This document shows positions 27,397 to 35,198 of a DNA stretch of 64,000 nucleotides, one piece after another. A model generated the notes under the pieces. That model was not told the origin of the DNA. It did not search any database and was given only the letters and a program-made list of their open reading frames with translations. A program made the position numbers and the translations under genes. The stretch is from Streptomyces sp. V1I1 (GTDB lineage: Bacteria > Actinomycetota > Actinomycetes > Streptomycetales > Streptomycetaceae), in NCBI RefSeq assembly GCF_030817355.1, contig NZ_JAUSZH010000001.1, forward strand, positions 1,364,001 to 1,428,000, given 5' to 3'. Each line of letters opens with the position of its first letter. The first letter of the stretch is position 1.

Positions 27397-28179
27397 TCAG
27401 ACGAGCTGATAGCCGCGCAGATTGGTGAGGAGCATGTGGCAGTTCCGCAGGGAGCCCGAACTGTCGCCGAGGGAGCGGTAGATGCCCCACTTGGGGCGCA
27501 CCCGGTCCGCGAGGAAGGTGTCGACGCCGGACTTCGACTTGTCGATCACCGTGGTGCCGCCGCTCTTGAGGATCCAGCGGACAGATCCCGACGTACCGTT
27601 GCCGATCTTGATCTGGAAGTCGACGTCGGTCCACTTGTTGTGCAGCGGCTCCAGGTCCGTACGGCCGACGAGGACATCGCCCTCGATGACCTTGAGCTCG
27701 ATGGTCTGCACTCCGTTGACGCGTCGCAGCGACTGCACGACGATCGGCGACGAGCCGGTGCCCGGCTGCTTCATCTGCATGACGTGCGTGAAGCTGGTTG
27801 TCGCCTTCAGCGTGCCGGGGATGTACATCGAGTACGTGACCCGCCAGGTCTGGCCGGACTTCCACTGAAGGTAGGAGCTGCCGGTGCGGCAGCCGGTGAC
27901 CTCGTGGCGCTGCCGGTCGGTGCTGGTGTCCCGGTCCTGGGTGTGCATGTTGAACCGGAAGTTGTCGCCCTCGGCGAAGATGTGCGGCGCCGCGGCCGGG
28001 TGGGAGTCCGCCCGGTCGTCCTCGATGGTCTCGAAAGCCTTGAGCTTGTCGCTGCTCGCGGACGGCGACCAGCGCAGCTGCCAGGAGGCGGCGCTCGCCG
28101 GGGTCGCGAGCTGCGGCAGTCCCGCCGTGACGGCGCCGCCGATGGCTGCGCCCAGTACGGCTCTGCGTGATGCGGTCAT
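27397..28179 (-). CDS. Secreted jelly-roll polysaccharide lyase (heparin lyase I / glucuronan lyase-like fold)
   Basis: A 260-residue protein with a twin-arginine-like signal (SRRAVLGAAIGGAVTAG). The rest resembles single-domain beta-jelly-roll lyases of the heparin lyase I superfamily: FRFNMHTQDRD, YLQWKSGQTWRVTYSMYIPG, FTHVMQMKQPG and a C-terminal PKWGIYRSLGDSSG with the basic/tyrosine surface expected in such enzymes. Lyases of this type break uronic-acid linkages by beta-elimination and leave unsaturated ends, which is what the neighbouring GH105 removes. GAAGGGAAA precedes the ATG, seven bases after the GH105 stop. The PL family number cannot be set by eye. Confidence 0.7.
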   Translation of the reverse strand: MTASRRAVLGAAIGGAVTAGLPQLATPASAASWQLRWSPSASSDKLKAFETIEDDRADSHPAAAPHIFAEGDNFRFNMHTQDRDTSTDRQRHEVTGCRTGSSYLQWKSGQTWRVTYSMYIPGTLKATTSFTHVMQMKQPGTGSSPIVVQSLRRVNGVQTIELKVIEGDVLVGRTDLEPLHNKWTDVDFQIKIGNGTSGSVRWILKSGGTTVIDKSKSGVDTFLADRVRPKWGIYRSLGDSSGSLRNCHMLLTNLRGYQLV

Positions 28180-28186
28180 TTTCCCT

Positions 28187-29731
28187 TCACCTCGCCCGGA
28201 GTTGTTCGTTCATGATGAGAAAGGCGCCGAGACCGTGGAAATCATTGGTCTTCCGGTCGCGCTTTATGTAGTAGCCGTAGTTCCCGACATTCGTTCCGAT
28301 GGAGATGTCGGTGAGATTGGTACGGCCGTCGTCGCCGACCGAGATCTTTCCCAGCACACCCTGATATCCGCGCTGCGCGACCTGTGCGTAGTGCGCGTCG
28401 ACATATCCCTGCTGCACCGAGCGGGACAGGGCGAAGGTGAACATGGAGGAGCAGGAGGTCTCGGTCCAGTTGTCGCCGTGCGAACCCTTGTCGACCACCT
28501 GGAACCAGCGGCCGGTGGCCGGGTCCTGGTACTTCTCGATGCCGGCTGCGAGATTCCGCAGCAGGGTGAGGAGCTGGGCGCGGCGCGGATGGTCGGCCGG
28601 CACGGCGTCCAGGACATTGACGATCGCCATGGAGTACCAGCCGATCGCGCGGCACCAGTGCTCGGGCGCGAGACCGGTCTTCGGGTCGGACCAGCTCGCG
28701 TCGCGCGACTCGTCCCAGGCGTGCTTCAGCAGCCCGTTCGCGACCTGCAGATGGCTCCCGTAGACGGCGAGTTGTTTGGTCGCCTCGTTGCTCGCGTACG
28801 CCGCGTCGCCGAATTCCTTTCCGTACTCGACGAGGAACGGATTCACCATGTAGACGCCGTCGGCCCACAGCTGGCTGCGCCGGGAATCCGATGTCGAATG
28901 CCAGAAGCCGCCCTCCGCGGTGCGCGGATAGCTGTTCAGCCGGTCCCGGATCTTCTTCGCCGCTTTCTGGTAGCGCGGCTGGCCCGTCTCGTGGTGGAGG
29001 ATGTTCAGCAGCCGCCCCGCCTGCATGCTGTCGAGATTGTTGAAGCCCTGCCCGATGTTTCCGGCGCTGTCGACGAAGCGGTCGACATAGCTCTTGATGT
29101 AGGCGAGATAGCGGGCGTCGTGGGTGCGCTGATAGACGAGGTACTGGCCGTAGAGATACAGCCCGACCGGATAGGACCAGCCGCCGATGGAGCTGGGTGA
29201 GTAGCGCGCCATCGTGGACTCGACCATCGCGACCGACCAGTCCGTGACGGACGGCCCGTCGCCGACGGTGAGCGAGTCGAGGTTGGGGCCACCGGTCGCG
29301 CCGGCGGAGGTGGCTCGTACGGTATTGGTCCCGGCCTTCAGAGTGGCGGTGACGTTCCTGGTCTGCCAGCCGGTCCAGCTGCCGGTGGAGCCGAAGGCCA
29401 GGCCGCCTGCGACCAGTTGGCCGTTGACCGTGATGTCGAGGGGGCGGTCCGCCGACGTCCCGTTGGCGAATCTCAGGCCCAGCGCGGTGGTGCCCGCCCG
29501 GTCGGATTCGACGGTGAATTCGACGTGACTCCCGGCCGTGTTCGCGTAGTTGACGAATCCGGATCCGGTGAAGCCGGTGTGGTTGCTCTCCACGACGCCC
29601 TGGTGGACGACGGCGTCCTCGGCTTCGTACCGTACGGCTGCTGAGGCGGCGGGCTCCGCCGCCGTGGGCACGGCGGACAGTGTGCTGCCGGCGAGCGCGA
29701 CCGCCAGCAGCAGGGGGGCTAATCCCTTCAT
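28187..29731 (-). CDS. Secreted GH105 unsaturated glycuronyl hydrolase with N-terminal CBM35
   Basis: The protein is 514 residues from ATG 29729-29731, which overlaps the pqqE TGA (ATGA) and follows GGAAGGA; the frame is open further upstream only as a pqqE shadow. A signal peptide (LLLAVALAGSTLSAV) is followed by a CBM35-like module (33-158) and an (alpha/alpha)6 barrel of the GH105/YteR type with WSYPVGLYLYG, GFNNLDSMQAGRLL, LWADGVYMVNPF (catalytic-type Asp), EHWCRAIGWYSMAIV and WTETSCSSMFTFAL. These enzymes remove 4,5-unsaturated uronic acids left by lyases. This is the gene that ties the carbohydrate cluster to the pqq genes. Confidence 0.88.
   Translation of the reverse strand: MKGLAPLLLAVALAGSTLSAVPTAAEPAASAAVRYEAEDAVVHQGVVESNHTGFTGSGFVNYANTAGSHVEFTVESDRAGTTALGLRFANGTSADRPLDITVNGQLVAGGLAFGSTGSWTGWQTRNVTATLKAGTNTVRATSAGATGGPNLDSLTVGDGPSVTDWSVAMVESTMARYSPSSIGGWSYPVGLYLYGQYLVYQRTHDARYLAYIKSYVDRFVDSAGNIGQGFNNLDSMQAGRLLNILHHETGQPRYQKAAKKIRDRLNSYPRTAEGGFWHSTSDSRRSQLWADGVYMVNPFLVEYGKEFGDAAYASNEATKQLAVYGSHLQVANGLLKHAWDESRDASWSDPKTGLAPEHWCRAIGWYSMAIVNVLDAVPADHPRRAQLLTLLRNLAAGIEKYQDPATGRWFQVVDKGSHGDNWTETSCSSMFTFALSRSVQQGYVDAHYAQVAQRGYQGVLGKISVGDDGRTNLTDISIGTNVGNYGYYIKRDRKTNDFHGLGAFLIMNEQLRAR
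29258..29635 (-). repeat. CBM35-like module, copy 4 (GH105 N-terminus)
   Basis: A more divergent copy of the same 126-residue module, with VRYEAEDAVV, GFTGSGFVNYAN, HVEFTVES, FANGTSADRPLDI, GSWTGW, LKAGTNTVR and GGPNLD. It lies before its catalytic domain, unlike the other three copies. Confidence 0.8.
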
Positions 29732-30858
29732 GGTCCTTCCTTGCGGTAGGCGTACGCGGGCGCGGCAACCGGCTCGGGGATCCGCGTGCGGTCGACGAGG
29801 TCGCGTACGAGCGCGTGGTCCGGCGAGAGGTGGCAGGCCGGGTCCGTGCGGGTGGCGTCGCCGGTGAGGGCGTACGCCTGGCAGCGGCAGCCGCCGAAGT
29901 CCTTGGTGCGCAGCTCGCAACTGCGGCACGGGTCCCGCATCCACTCCTCGCCGCGGTAGATGTTGAAGGTCTTCGACTCGCGCCAGATCCACTCCAGGCA
30001 GTGGTCCTTGACGTTCGGCGCGTCCAGTCCCGGCAGCGCGGCGGCGGCGGGGCAGGGATGGACCGTGCCGTCGGGCGCGACGGTGAGCGAGAGCGCGCCC
30101 CAGCCGCCCATGCAGGGTTTGGCGGTGCCGTCGACGTAGTCGGGCACGACCCACACCAGCTCCATCCGGCCGGCCAGCCGTCCCCGCCACCGCTCGACGC
30201 CTTCGCGTGCCCGCGCGATCTGTTCGCGGTCCGGCAGCAGGGCGTCCCGGTTGCGCAGGGCCCAGCCGTAGAACTGCGTGTTGGCGAGCTCGATCCGTTC
30301 CGCGCCCCAGGCCAGGCCGAGTTCGACGAGGTCGTCGAGCGCGTCGAGATTGGCCCGGTGGAGTACGACATTGAGGCCCAGCGGCAGTTCCGCCTCCCGT
30401 ACGAGCCGGGCCGCGCGCTCCTTCGCGGCGAAGGAGCGGGCTCCCGCGATGAGTTCCGAGGCACGGGGGTCGGCATGCTGGACGGAGAGCTGCACGCTGC
30501 GCAGACCGGCCGCCGTCAGGGCCGCGAGCCGCTTCTCGTGCAGCCCGACACCGCTGGTGACGAGCTGGGTGTGGATGCCCGCGTCGTCAGCGGCTGCGAC
30601 GATCTCGGTCAGATCGCGGCGCAACAGAGGCTCTCCGCCGGACAGATGGGACTGCACGACGCCCAGGTCAGCGGCCTGCCGGAACACCTCGGCCCACTGT
30701 GCGGTGGTCAACTCATCTGACCGACCGACCAGTTGGACGGGATTGGAGCAGTAGGCACAGTGCAGCGGACAGCCGTGGCTGAGCTCGGCGAGCAGTGCCC
30801 ACGGTGGCTGGACTCCGGTGACTCGGCTGACTCGGGTGACTCCGGTGCGATCGGTCAT
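29728..30858 (-). CDS. pqqE: PqqE, radical SAM enzyme of PQQ biosynthesis
   Basis: A 376-residue radical SAM protein. The cluster motif CPLHCAYC lies near residue 30, followed by SGGEPLLRRDL, and the C-terminal SPASM region has CPAAAALP and a Cys-rich tail (CRSCELRTKDFGGCRC, then a later Cys). PqqE joins Glu and Tyr side chains of PqqA, the first step of PQQ formation. The ATG overlaps the pqqD TGA (ATGA) and its own TGA overlaps the GH105 ATG in the same way. Confidence 0.95.
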   Translation of the reverse strand: MTDRTGVTRVSRVTGVQPPWALLAELSHGCPLHCAYCSNPVQLVGRSDELTTAQWAEVFRQAADLGVVQSHLSGGEPLLRRDLTEIVAAADDAGIHTQLVTSGVGLHEKRLAALTAAGLRSVQLSVQHADPRASELIAGARSFAAKERAARLVREAELPLGLNVVLHRANLDALDDLVELGLAWGAERIELANTQFYGWALRNRDALLPDREQIARAREGVERWRGRLAGRMELVWVVPDYVDGTAKPCMGGWGALSLTVAPDGTVHPCPAAAALPGLDAPNVKDHCLEWIWRESKTFNIYRGEEWMRDPCRSCELRTKDFGGCRCQAYALTGDATRTDPACHLSPDHALVRDLVDRTRIPEPVAAPAYAYRKEGP

Positions 30859-31109
30859 TTCAGCCAGCCCTCCTTGCGCAACCGCCCCAGAAACACCGGG
30901 ACTTCCTCGGCCACGGGCGCTCCCGGATGCTGCTCGGCGAGCTCCGCGACGATCGCGTCGACGTCGCGCAGGCCGTCGCAGAGCCGCACGATGGATCCGG
31001 CGTTGCCCTGGAGTACGACCACCCGCTCGGGCAGTACGAGCAGATCGGCGCCGCGCACGCGGTCGTGCCGGAAGACCACGGACAGCGAGAGCACGGGCTT
31101 CCAGGTCAT
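30855..31109 (-). CDS. pqqD: PqqD, PqqA-binding chaperone of PQQ biosynthesis
   Basis: An 84-residue protein starting MTWKPVLSLSVVFRHD. It has the PqqD fold pattern with LLVLPERVVVLQGNAGSIVRLCDG and a C-terminal winged-helix end (FLGRLRKEGWL). PqqD delivers the PqqA peptide to PqqE. It overlaps both pqqC and pqqE by four bases, as expected for subunits made in step. Confidence 0.93.
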   Translation of the reverse strand: MTWKPVLSLSVVFRHDRVRGADLLVLPERVVVLQGNAGSIVRLCDGLRDVDAIVAELAEQHPGAPVAEEVPVFLGRLRKEGWLK

Positions 31110-31804
31110 GGCCGCTCCCCGGCGCAGTCGACGGCGTCGAGCAGCGACCACAGCACGTCGCACTTGAAGGCGAGCGCCGCGACGGCCGCCTCCTGCTGAT
31201 CCCGGGTGCGAGCCCACGCAAGGACCAGCGCGAGCGCCTCCTCGCTGTCCCGGCTGCCCTGCCCGATCCGGTTGCGGAAGTAGGTGAGCCCGTCGGCGTC
31301 GATCCAGCGGTAGTGCTCCTCGAACGCGGCGATCCTGGTACGCATGATGCCGGGCGCGGACAGCTCGGTGAGCGAGGCGGCGACGGCCTCCAGCGGGCCG
31401 TGGAGCCGGCAGAAGTTGACGTATCCATCGACCGCGAGCCGTACGCCGGGCAGTACTTCGTCTCCCGATTCGAGCCGCGCGCGATCGATTCCGGCGGCCT
31501 CGCCGAGCCGCAGCCAGCGCTCGATGCCGCCGTCGCCGTCCTTCTCCCCGTCGTGGTCCTGGATCCTGCGCAGCCAGGAGCGGCGCAGCTCGGAGTCGTC
31601 GAACTTGGCGAGGATCAGGGCGTCCTTGACGGGGATGTGGCGCTGGTAGTGGAAGCGGTTGAGAATCCAGCGGCGCAACTCGGCCGGGGTCAGGGCGCCT
31701 TCGTGCATCCGTACGTTGAAGGGGTGGCGGTCGTGGTAGCGCTCGGTGGCCACGGCGCGCAGCCGCGCCGTGAACTCCTCCCGGCTCCAGATCGTGGTGC
31801 TCAC
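31106..31804 (-). CDS. pqqC: PqqC, oxidase of the last step in PQQ biosynthesis
   Basis: The protein is 232 residues from GTG 31802-31804 (GTGA overlap with pqqB); the open frame upstream is a pqqB shadow. It is an all-helical cofactorless oxidase with RYHDRHPFNVRMHEG, RFHYQRHIPVKDA, RLHGPLEAVAASLTEL and FKCDVLWSLLDA as family landmarks. It performs the ring closure and eight-electron oxidation to PQQ. Length is normal for the family. Confidence 0.95.
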   Translation of the reverse strand: MSTTIWSREEFTARLRAVATERYHDRHPFNVRMHEGALTPAELRRWILNRFHYQRHIPVKDALILAKFDDSELRRSWLRRIQDHDGEKDGDGGIERWLRLGEAAGIDRARLESGDEVLPGVRLAVDGYVNFCRLHGPLEAVAASLTELSAPGIMRTRIAAFEEHYRWIDADGLTYFRNRIGQGSRDSEEALALVLAWARTRDQQEAAVAALAFKCDVLWSLLDAVDCAGERP

Positions 31805-32697
31805 AGCTCGATCACCATTCGGTCGGCGGCGACCTCGAGTCCCCATTCGCCGAGCAGCGCGTGCTGCGGGGCGTCCGGGTCGGCGAGGGGGTTGGTGTTG
31901 TTCAGGTGCGTATAGAGGCAGCGGGCGTTCATCCCGGCGAGCCGTCGTGCGGTGCCGTTCGGCCCGGCGATCGGCAGATGACCCATTCCGGTTGCGGTCT
32001 TGGCCGAGATCGACGTCCGTACCGGCTCGTCGTCGTCCCAGAAGGTGCCGTCGAGGATGACGCAGTCGGCTTCCTCGGCCGCTTCCTGCAACTCGTCGGT
32101 CCAGCGGGCGAGGGCGGGCGCGTAGAGCAGGCTGCGGCCGGTCGTGGTCTCGCGCAGCCGCAGCGCGACCACCCAGGTGCGCTCGTCGGGTCCGCCGGCG
32201 GCGGCGTACCGCGGCCGTTTGGCCGAAACGGGTACGGCATCTATTTCCACGGTGCCGCCCTTGACGAGTGGTTCCGCTTCGCGGCCCAACTCGCGCCATT
32301 CGATACGGGTGTACGGGGCGAGTACCTCGTCCAGGCGCAGCCGGCCGAGCAGTGCGTCCCGTACCGGCCGGGTGGCGAGGATGTCGAAGCCGTCGGCCTC
32401 GCGCAGCCGGGCGATGCCGAGGGTGTGGTCGAGTTCGGCGTCGGTGAGGATCACTCCGGCCACCGGGGATTCGCGCGGCCCGGGCCCGGGCCGCAGCGCG
32501 TGGCTGTCCTCGATCTGGTCGCCGATGTCGGGTGTGGCGTTGACGAGATACCAGCGGCCCTCGTCCGCGCGAAGGGCGAGTGAGGCATGACGACGGCGCC
32601 GGTGCGGGTGTGCGCGTGCCCCGGCACAGCCGGGACACGCGCAGTTCCACTGGGGCAGTCCGCCGCCCGCCGCGGTGCCGAGCACCTGCAGCAGCAT
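31801..32697 (-). CDS. pqqB: PqqB, metallo-beta-lactamase-fold protein of PQQ biosynthesis
   Basis: A 298-residue protein. The N-terminal VLGTAAGGGLPQWNCACPGC carries the PqqB-specific C-x-C-x2-C zinc site, then ILTDAELDHTLGI has the beta-lactamase-fold ligand segment. PqqB is thought to hydroxylate the cross-linked dipeptide intermediate. The ATG at 32695-32697 is 11 bases after the pqqA stop. Confidence 0.95.
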   Translation of the reverse strand: MLLQVLGTAAGGGLPQWNCACPGCAGARAHPHRRRRHASLALRADEGRWYLVNATPDIGDQIEDSHALRPGPGPRESPVAGVILTDAELDHTLGIARLREADGFDILATRPVRDALLGRLRLDEVLAPYTRIEWRELGREAEPLVKGGTVEIDAVPVSAKRPRYAAAGGPDERTWVVALRLRETTTGRSLLYAPALARWTDELQEAAEEADCVILDGTFWDDDEPVRTSISAKTATGMGHLPIAGPNGTARRLAGMNARCLYTHLNNTNPLADPDAPQHALLGEWGLEVAADRMVIEL

Positions 32698-32708
32698 GGC
32701 GGCGGGGT

Positions 32709-32819
32709 CTACCGGTCGGTGAGCGCGTAGGCGGTGACTTCGAGCGCGGTCTCGACGACCTCGAACTCGGGAGTCTGCCAGTTGATGGTCTCCTCCGATG
32801 TTTCCTTGCTGTCGTGCAT
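32709..32819 (-). CDS. pqqA: PqqA, precursor peptide of PQQ
   Basis: A 36-residue peptide, too short for routine gene calling, running from ATG 32817-32819 to TAG 32709-32711. It starts MHDSKETSEE, has the usual NWQTPEFE middle, and ends with the substrate motif E-V-T-A-Y (Glu27 and Tyr31, the ExxxY pair that is cross-linked by PqqE). It heads the operon. A TetR-type palindrome and an 11-bp tandem repeat lie upstream. No pqqF-like protease is seen, so a general protease would release the dipeptide. Confidence 0.95.
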   Translation of the reverse strand: MHDSKETSEETINWQTPEFEVVETALEVTAYALTDR

Positions 32820-32850
32820 GAGCTGTACCTGCCTTCCTGAGATGTGGGGG

Positions 32851-32934
32851 TCAGGAGTGATTCAGGAGTGATTGCTCTGTAACGCATGATTGAGCAAGAC
32901 TGAACGCCCGTTCACATGAGTGTCCGGCGTTCAG
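32851..32934 (-). promoter_or_regulatory. Promoter/operator region of the pqq operon: palindromes and 11-bp tandem repeat
   Basis: Three signals lie upstream of pqqA. TGAACG-CC-CGTTCA at 32901-32914 is a perfect 6-base inverted repeat with a 2-base centre, as in TetR-family operators. CTGAACGCC (32900-32908) also pairs perfectly with GGCGTTCAG (32926-32934), giving a second half-site. TCAGGAGTGAT occurs twice in tandem at 32851-32861 and 32862-32872; 11 bases is close to one helical turn. Reading toward pqqA, TTCAGT and TACAGA 17 bases apart would fit a weak -35/-10 overlapping the palindrome. Confidence 0.55.
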
Positions 32935-33093
32935 TTATGTGCCATAGAGTTGCGTCTTGATGAGACGCGGTCAATGGTCCGGACCGATAAGGTCGGAGCT
33001 GTATCAGGCCAACTTCGGGGTCGGGAATGCGTCCGCAGGGTTGATCGTTGATCCTGTGGGAGTACCAATCGACAACGTAAGGATCGACCGCTC

Positions 33094-33930
33094 GTGAGCA
33101 AGGTCCCCTCCATCTCCCTCAACAATGGCGTCGCCATGCCGCAGCTCGGCTTCGGTGTCTGGCAGGTGCCGGATGACGAGGCGGCGAAGGCGGTTGCCAC
33201 GGCCCTGGAGGCCGGCTACCGCAGCATCGACACTGCGGCCATCTACGAGAACGAAGAGGGCACCAGCCGTGCCGTCGCCGCCTCCGGCATCCCCCGCGAG
33301 GAACTCTTCATCACCACGAAGCTCTGGAACAGCGACCAGGGTTACGACTCGAGCCTGCGCGCCTTCGACGCCTCGCTGGACAAGCTGGGCATCGACTACA
33401 TCGACCTGTACCTCATCCACTGGCCGCTGCCGTCCAAGCACGCCTATGTGGAGACGTACAAGGCCTTCGAGAAGATTTACGCGGACGGCCGCGCCAAGGC
33501 GATCGGCGTCTCCAACTTCCTTCCGGAGCACCTTGAGCGCCTGATCGGCGAGACCTCGGTCGTCCCGGCCGTGAACCAGATCGAGCTGCACCCTCAGCTC
33601 CAGCAGGGCGAACTGCGCGCCTTCCACGACAGGCACGGCATCAGGACCGAGGCCTGGTCCCCGCTGGGCCAGGGCAAGGGCCTCCTGGAGGTCCCGACGG
33701 TCGTCGCCGTGGCGCAGAAGCACGGCCGCACCCCCGCCCAGGTGGTGCTGCGCTGGCATCTGCAGATCGGCAATGTCGCGATCCCCAAGTCCGTGACCCC
33801 GTCCCGGATCAAGGAGAACCTGGACGTGTTCGACTTCGAGCTGGACGCCGACGATCTGGCGGCCTTCGCCGCGCTGGACGAGGGCAAGCGTCTCGGCCCC
33901 GACCCTGCGACGTTCGCCTACGGCGCCTGA
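33094..33930 (+). CDS. Aldo/keto reductase
   Basis: A 278-residue NADPH-dependent reductase starting at GTG 33094. The catalytic tetrad is visible: Asp and Tyr in SIDTAAIYENEEG, Lys in ITTKLWN and His in YLIHWPLPS. The cofactor loop IPKSVTPSRIKEN is present near residue 230. It matches the 2,5-diketo-gluconate reductase branch in length and motifs. It diverges from the pqq operon across a 270-base region and ends at a strong hairpin. A link to sugar-acid metabolism downstream of the dehydrogenase is possible but unproven. Confidence 0.93.
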   Translation: MSKVPSISLNNGVAMPQLGFGVWQVPDDEAAKAVATALEAGYRSIDTAAIYENEEGTSRAVAASGIPREELFITTKLWNSDQGYDSSLRAFDASLDKLGIDYIDLYLIHWPLPSKHAYVETYKAFEKIYADGRAKAIGVSNFLPEHLERLIGETSVVPAVNQIELHPQLQQGELRAFHDRHGIRTEAWSPLGQGKGLLEVPTVVAVAQKHGRTPAQVVLRWHLQIGNVAIPKSVTPSRIKENLDVFDFELDADDLAAFAALDEGKRLGPDPATFAYGA

Positions 33931-33950
33931 TCGCTGCCTGAACGACCCCG

Positions 33951-33978
33951 TCGCCGCCCGGCTCGTGCCGGGCGGCGA
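33951..33978 (+). terminator. Hairpin terminator after the aldo/keto reductase
   Basis: Perfect 12-base arms (33951-33962 and 33967-33978) around a TCGT loop, 20 bases after the stop. The rest of the 33931-34199 gap shows no gene; the last 60 bases before 34200 probably hold the promoter of the small secreted protein. Confidence 0.85.
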
Positions 33979-34199
33979 TGTCGTTCTCGCGGGCGCGCTC
34001 CTGCCTGCCGGGTGGCGGAATCCAGTCGGTAGGGCACGTCGACGACGGTTGACGCGCGCCCAAGCCATCCTCAGCTCGCACTGTTGATCCGTAATGCAAC
34101 CAAAGGCCATTTCGAGCTGAGCGCGTCGATTCCTCATATTTACGACCCATACGCCTAGGGTTGGTGATCCGCAGTCCCTTCCCCATGGAGAGAGTCCAA

Positions 34200-34628
34200 A
34201 TGGAGCGTTTCAGACGCGCGTCGGTGACAGGAATCGCGACAGCCGTTGTGCTGGCCGGGTCGGTCGGCATGGCCATGCCCGTGGCCGCCCCGACACCTCC
34301 CGTACAGACAGCCGACGGCTCGGGCAGTTCGGGCAATGAGCGACCAGCGGCCGAACGACCAGAGCTGTCGGCGAGAGTCGCGGTGAGCGAAGTCCCGGCG
34401 TGGCATCAGTTCCGGGTGTACGGAGCCACCAAGCTCCTGCCCCCGGGTACCAAGGTGACTCTCCAGCAGAAGCAGGGCACAGAGTGGGTGACCCTGCCGG
34501 CGTCCATGAACACGACACACAAGTCGACCTTCAAGATGCGCGTCCTCCTCGGCATCAAGGGTTACAACACGCTCCGGATCGTCGGCGGCGGCACCGTCTC
34601 GCCCGAGTTCACGGTCACGGTGCGCTGA
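34200..34628 (+). CDS. Small secreted protein of unknown function
   Basis: The protein is 142 residues from ATG 34200 (GGAGAGAG upstream); in-frame ATGs at 34185 and earlier are less well placed. A signal peptide (ATAVVLAGSVGMAMPVAA) is followed by a low-complexity Ser/Gly/Pro stretch and an 85-residue beta-rich domain with VPAWHQFRVYGATKLLPPGT, VTLQQKQGTEWVTLP and a final SPEFTVTVR. This resembles the small immunoglobulin-like domains of exported actinomycete proteins. No function is recognised. Confidence 0.75.
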   Translation: MERFRRASVTGIATAVVLAGSVGMAMPVAAPTPPVQTADGSGSSGNERPAAERPELSARVAVSEVPAWHQFRVYGATKLLPPGTKVTLQQKQGTEWVTLPASMNTTHKSTFKMRVLLGIKGYNTLRIVGGGTVSPEFTVTVR

Positions 34629-34739
34629 GGCCGGCCCGGCTCATCGCGCGGACGTAGCCCTCGCCGAACGCCTTGCGGCGGCGAGGGTTACGTTCATGGT
34701 GTGCGCGCATGCCACACAGCCGACCGAGGAGTACGGACA

Positions 34740-35198
34740 TTGAGCGGGGCACTGACACCTGGCCGCTACCTGGTGCGCAATGTCGGCAGCGGGCTGCTGC
34801 TCGAGGTGTACGGCGGCGCCAAGGGCAGCGGCGCCAATGTCCAGCAGGGCAAGGAGACAGGGGCCCCGGCCCAGCAGTGGCAGATCGACCCCGTGCCAGG
34901 CGGCAGCGGGCTCTACCACTTCGTGAACGCCGGGAGCGGCAAGCGGCTGGACGTCGCGGGCGCTGCGACCGAGAACGGCGTCAACATCCAGCAGTGGAAG
35001 GCCAATAACTTCGGCGCCCAGGAGTGGATCATCGAGCAGCACCTGGACGCGCCGGGCACCGTCGCCATCGTCAGTTTCATCAGCGGGCTGCTGCTCGAGG
35101 TCGCCGACGGCAGCACGGACGACGGCGCGAATGTGCAGCAGTGGGAGGACACCGACTCGCCCGGACAGTGGTGGCAGTTGGAGCCCGTCACTCCCTGA
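34740..35198 (+). CDS. Ricin B-type beta-trefoil lectin domain protein
   Basis: The protein is 152 residues from TTG 34740, preceded by GAGGAG; GTG 34701 is an alternative. It consists of one beta-trefoil with three repeats, each with a hydrophobic Gly-Leu-Leu-Leu-Glu-Val strand and a Q-x-W type motif (PAQQWQI, GAQEWII, GQWWQLE), plus N(V/I)QQ in each. Such domains bind galactose-type sugars. No signal peptide is seen. It converges with and overlaps by 11 bases the Ser-x-x repeat protein. Confidence 0.8.
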   Translation: MSGALTPGRYLVRNVGSGLLLEVYGGAKGSGANVQQGKETGAPAQQWQIDPVPGGSGLYHFVNAGSGKRLDVAGAATENGVNIQQWKANNFGAQEWIIEQHLDAPGTVAIVSFISGLLLEVADGSTDDGANVQQWEDTDSPGQWWQLEPVTP

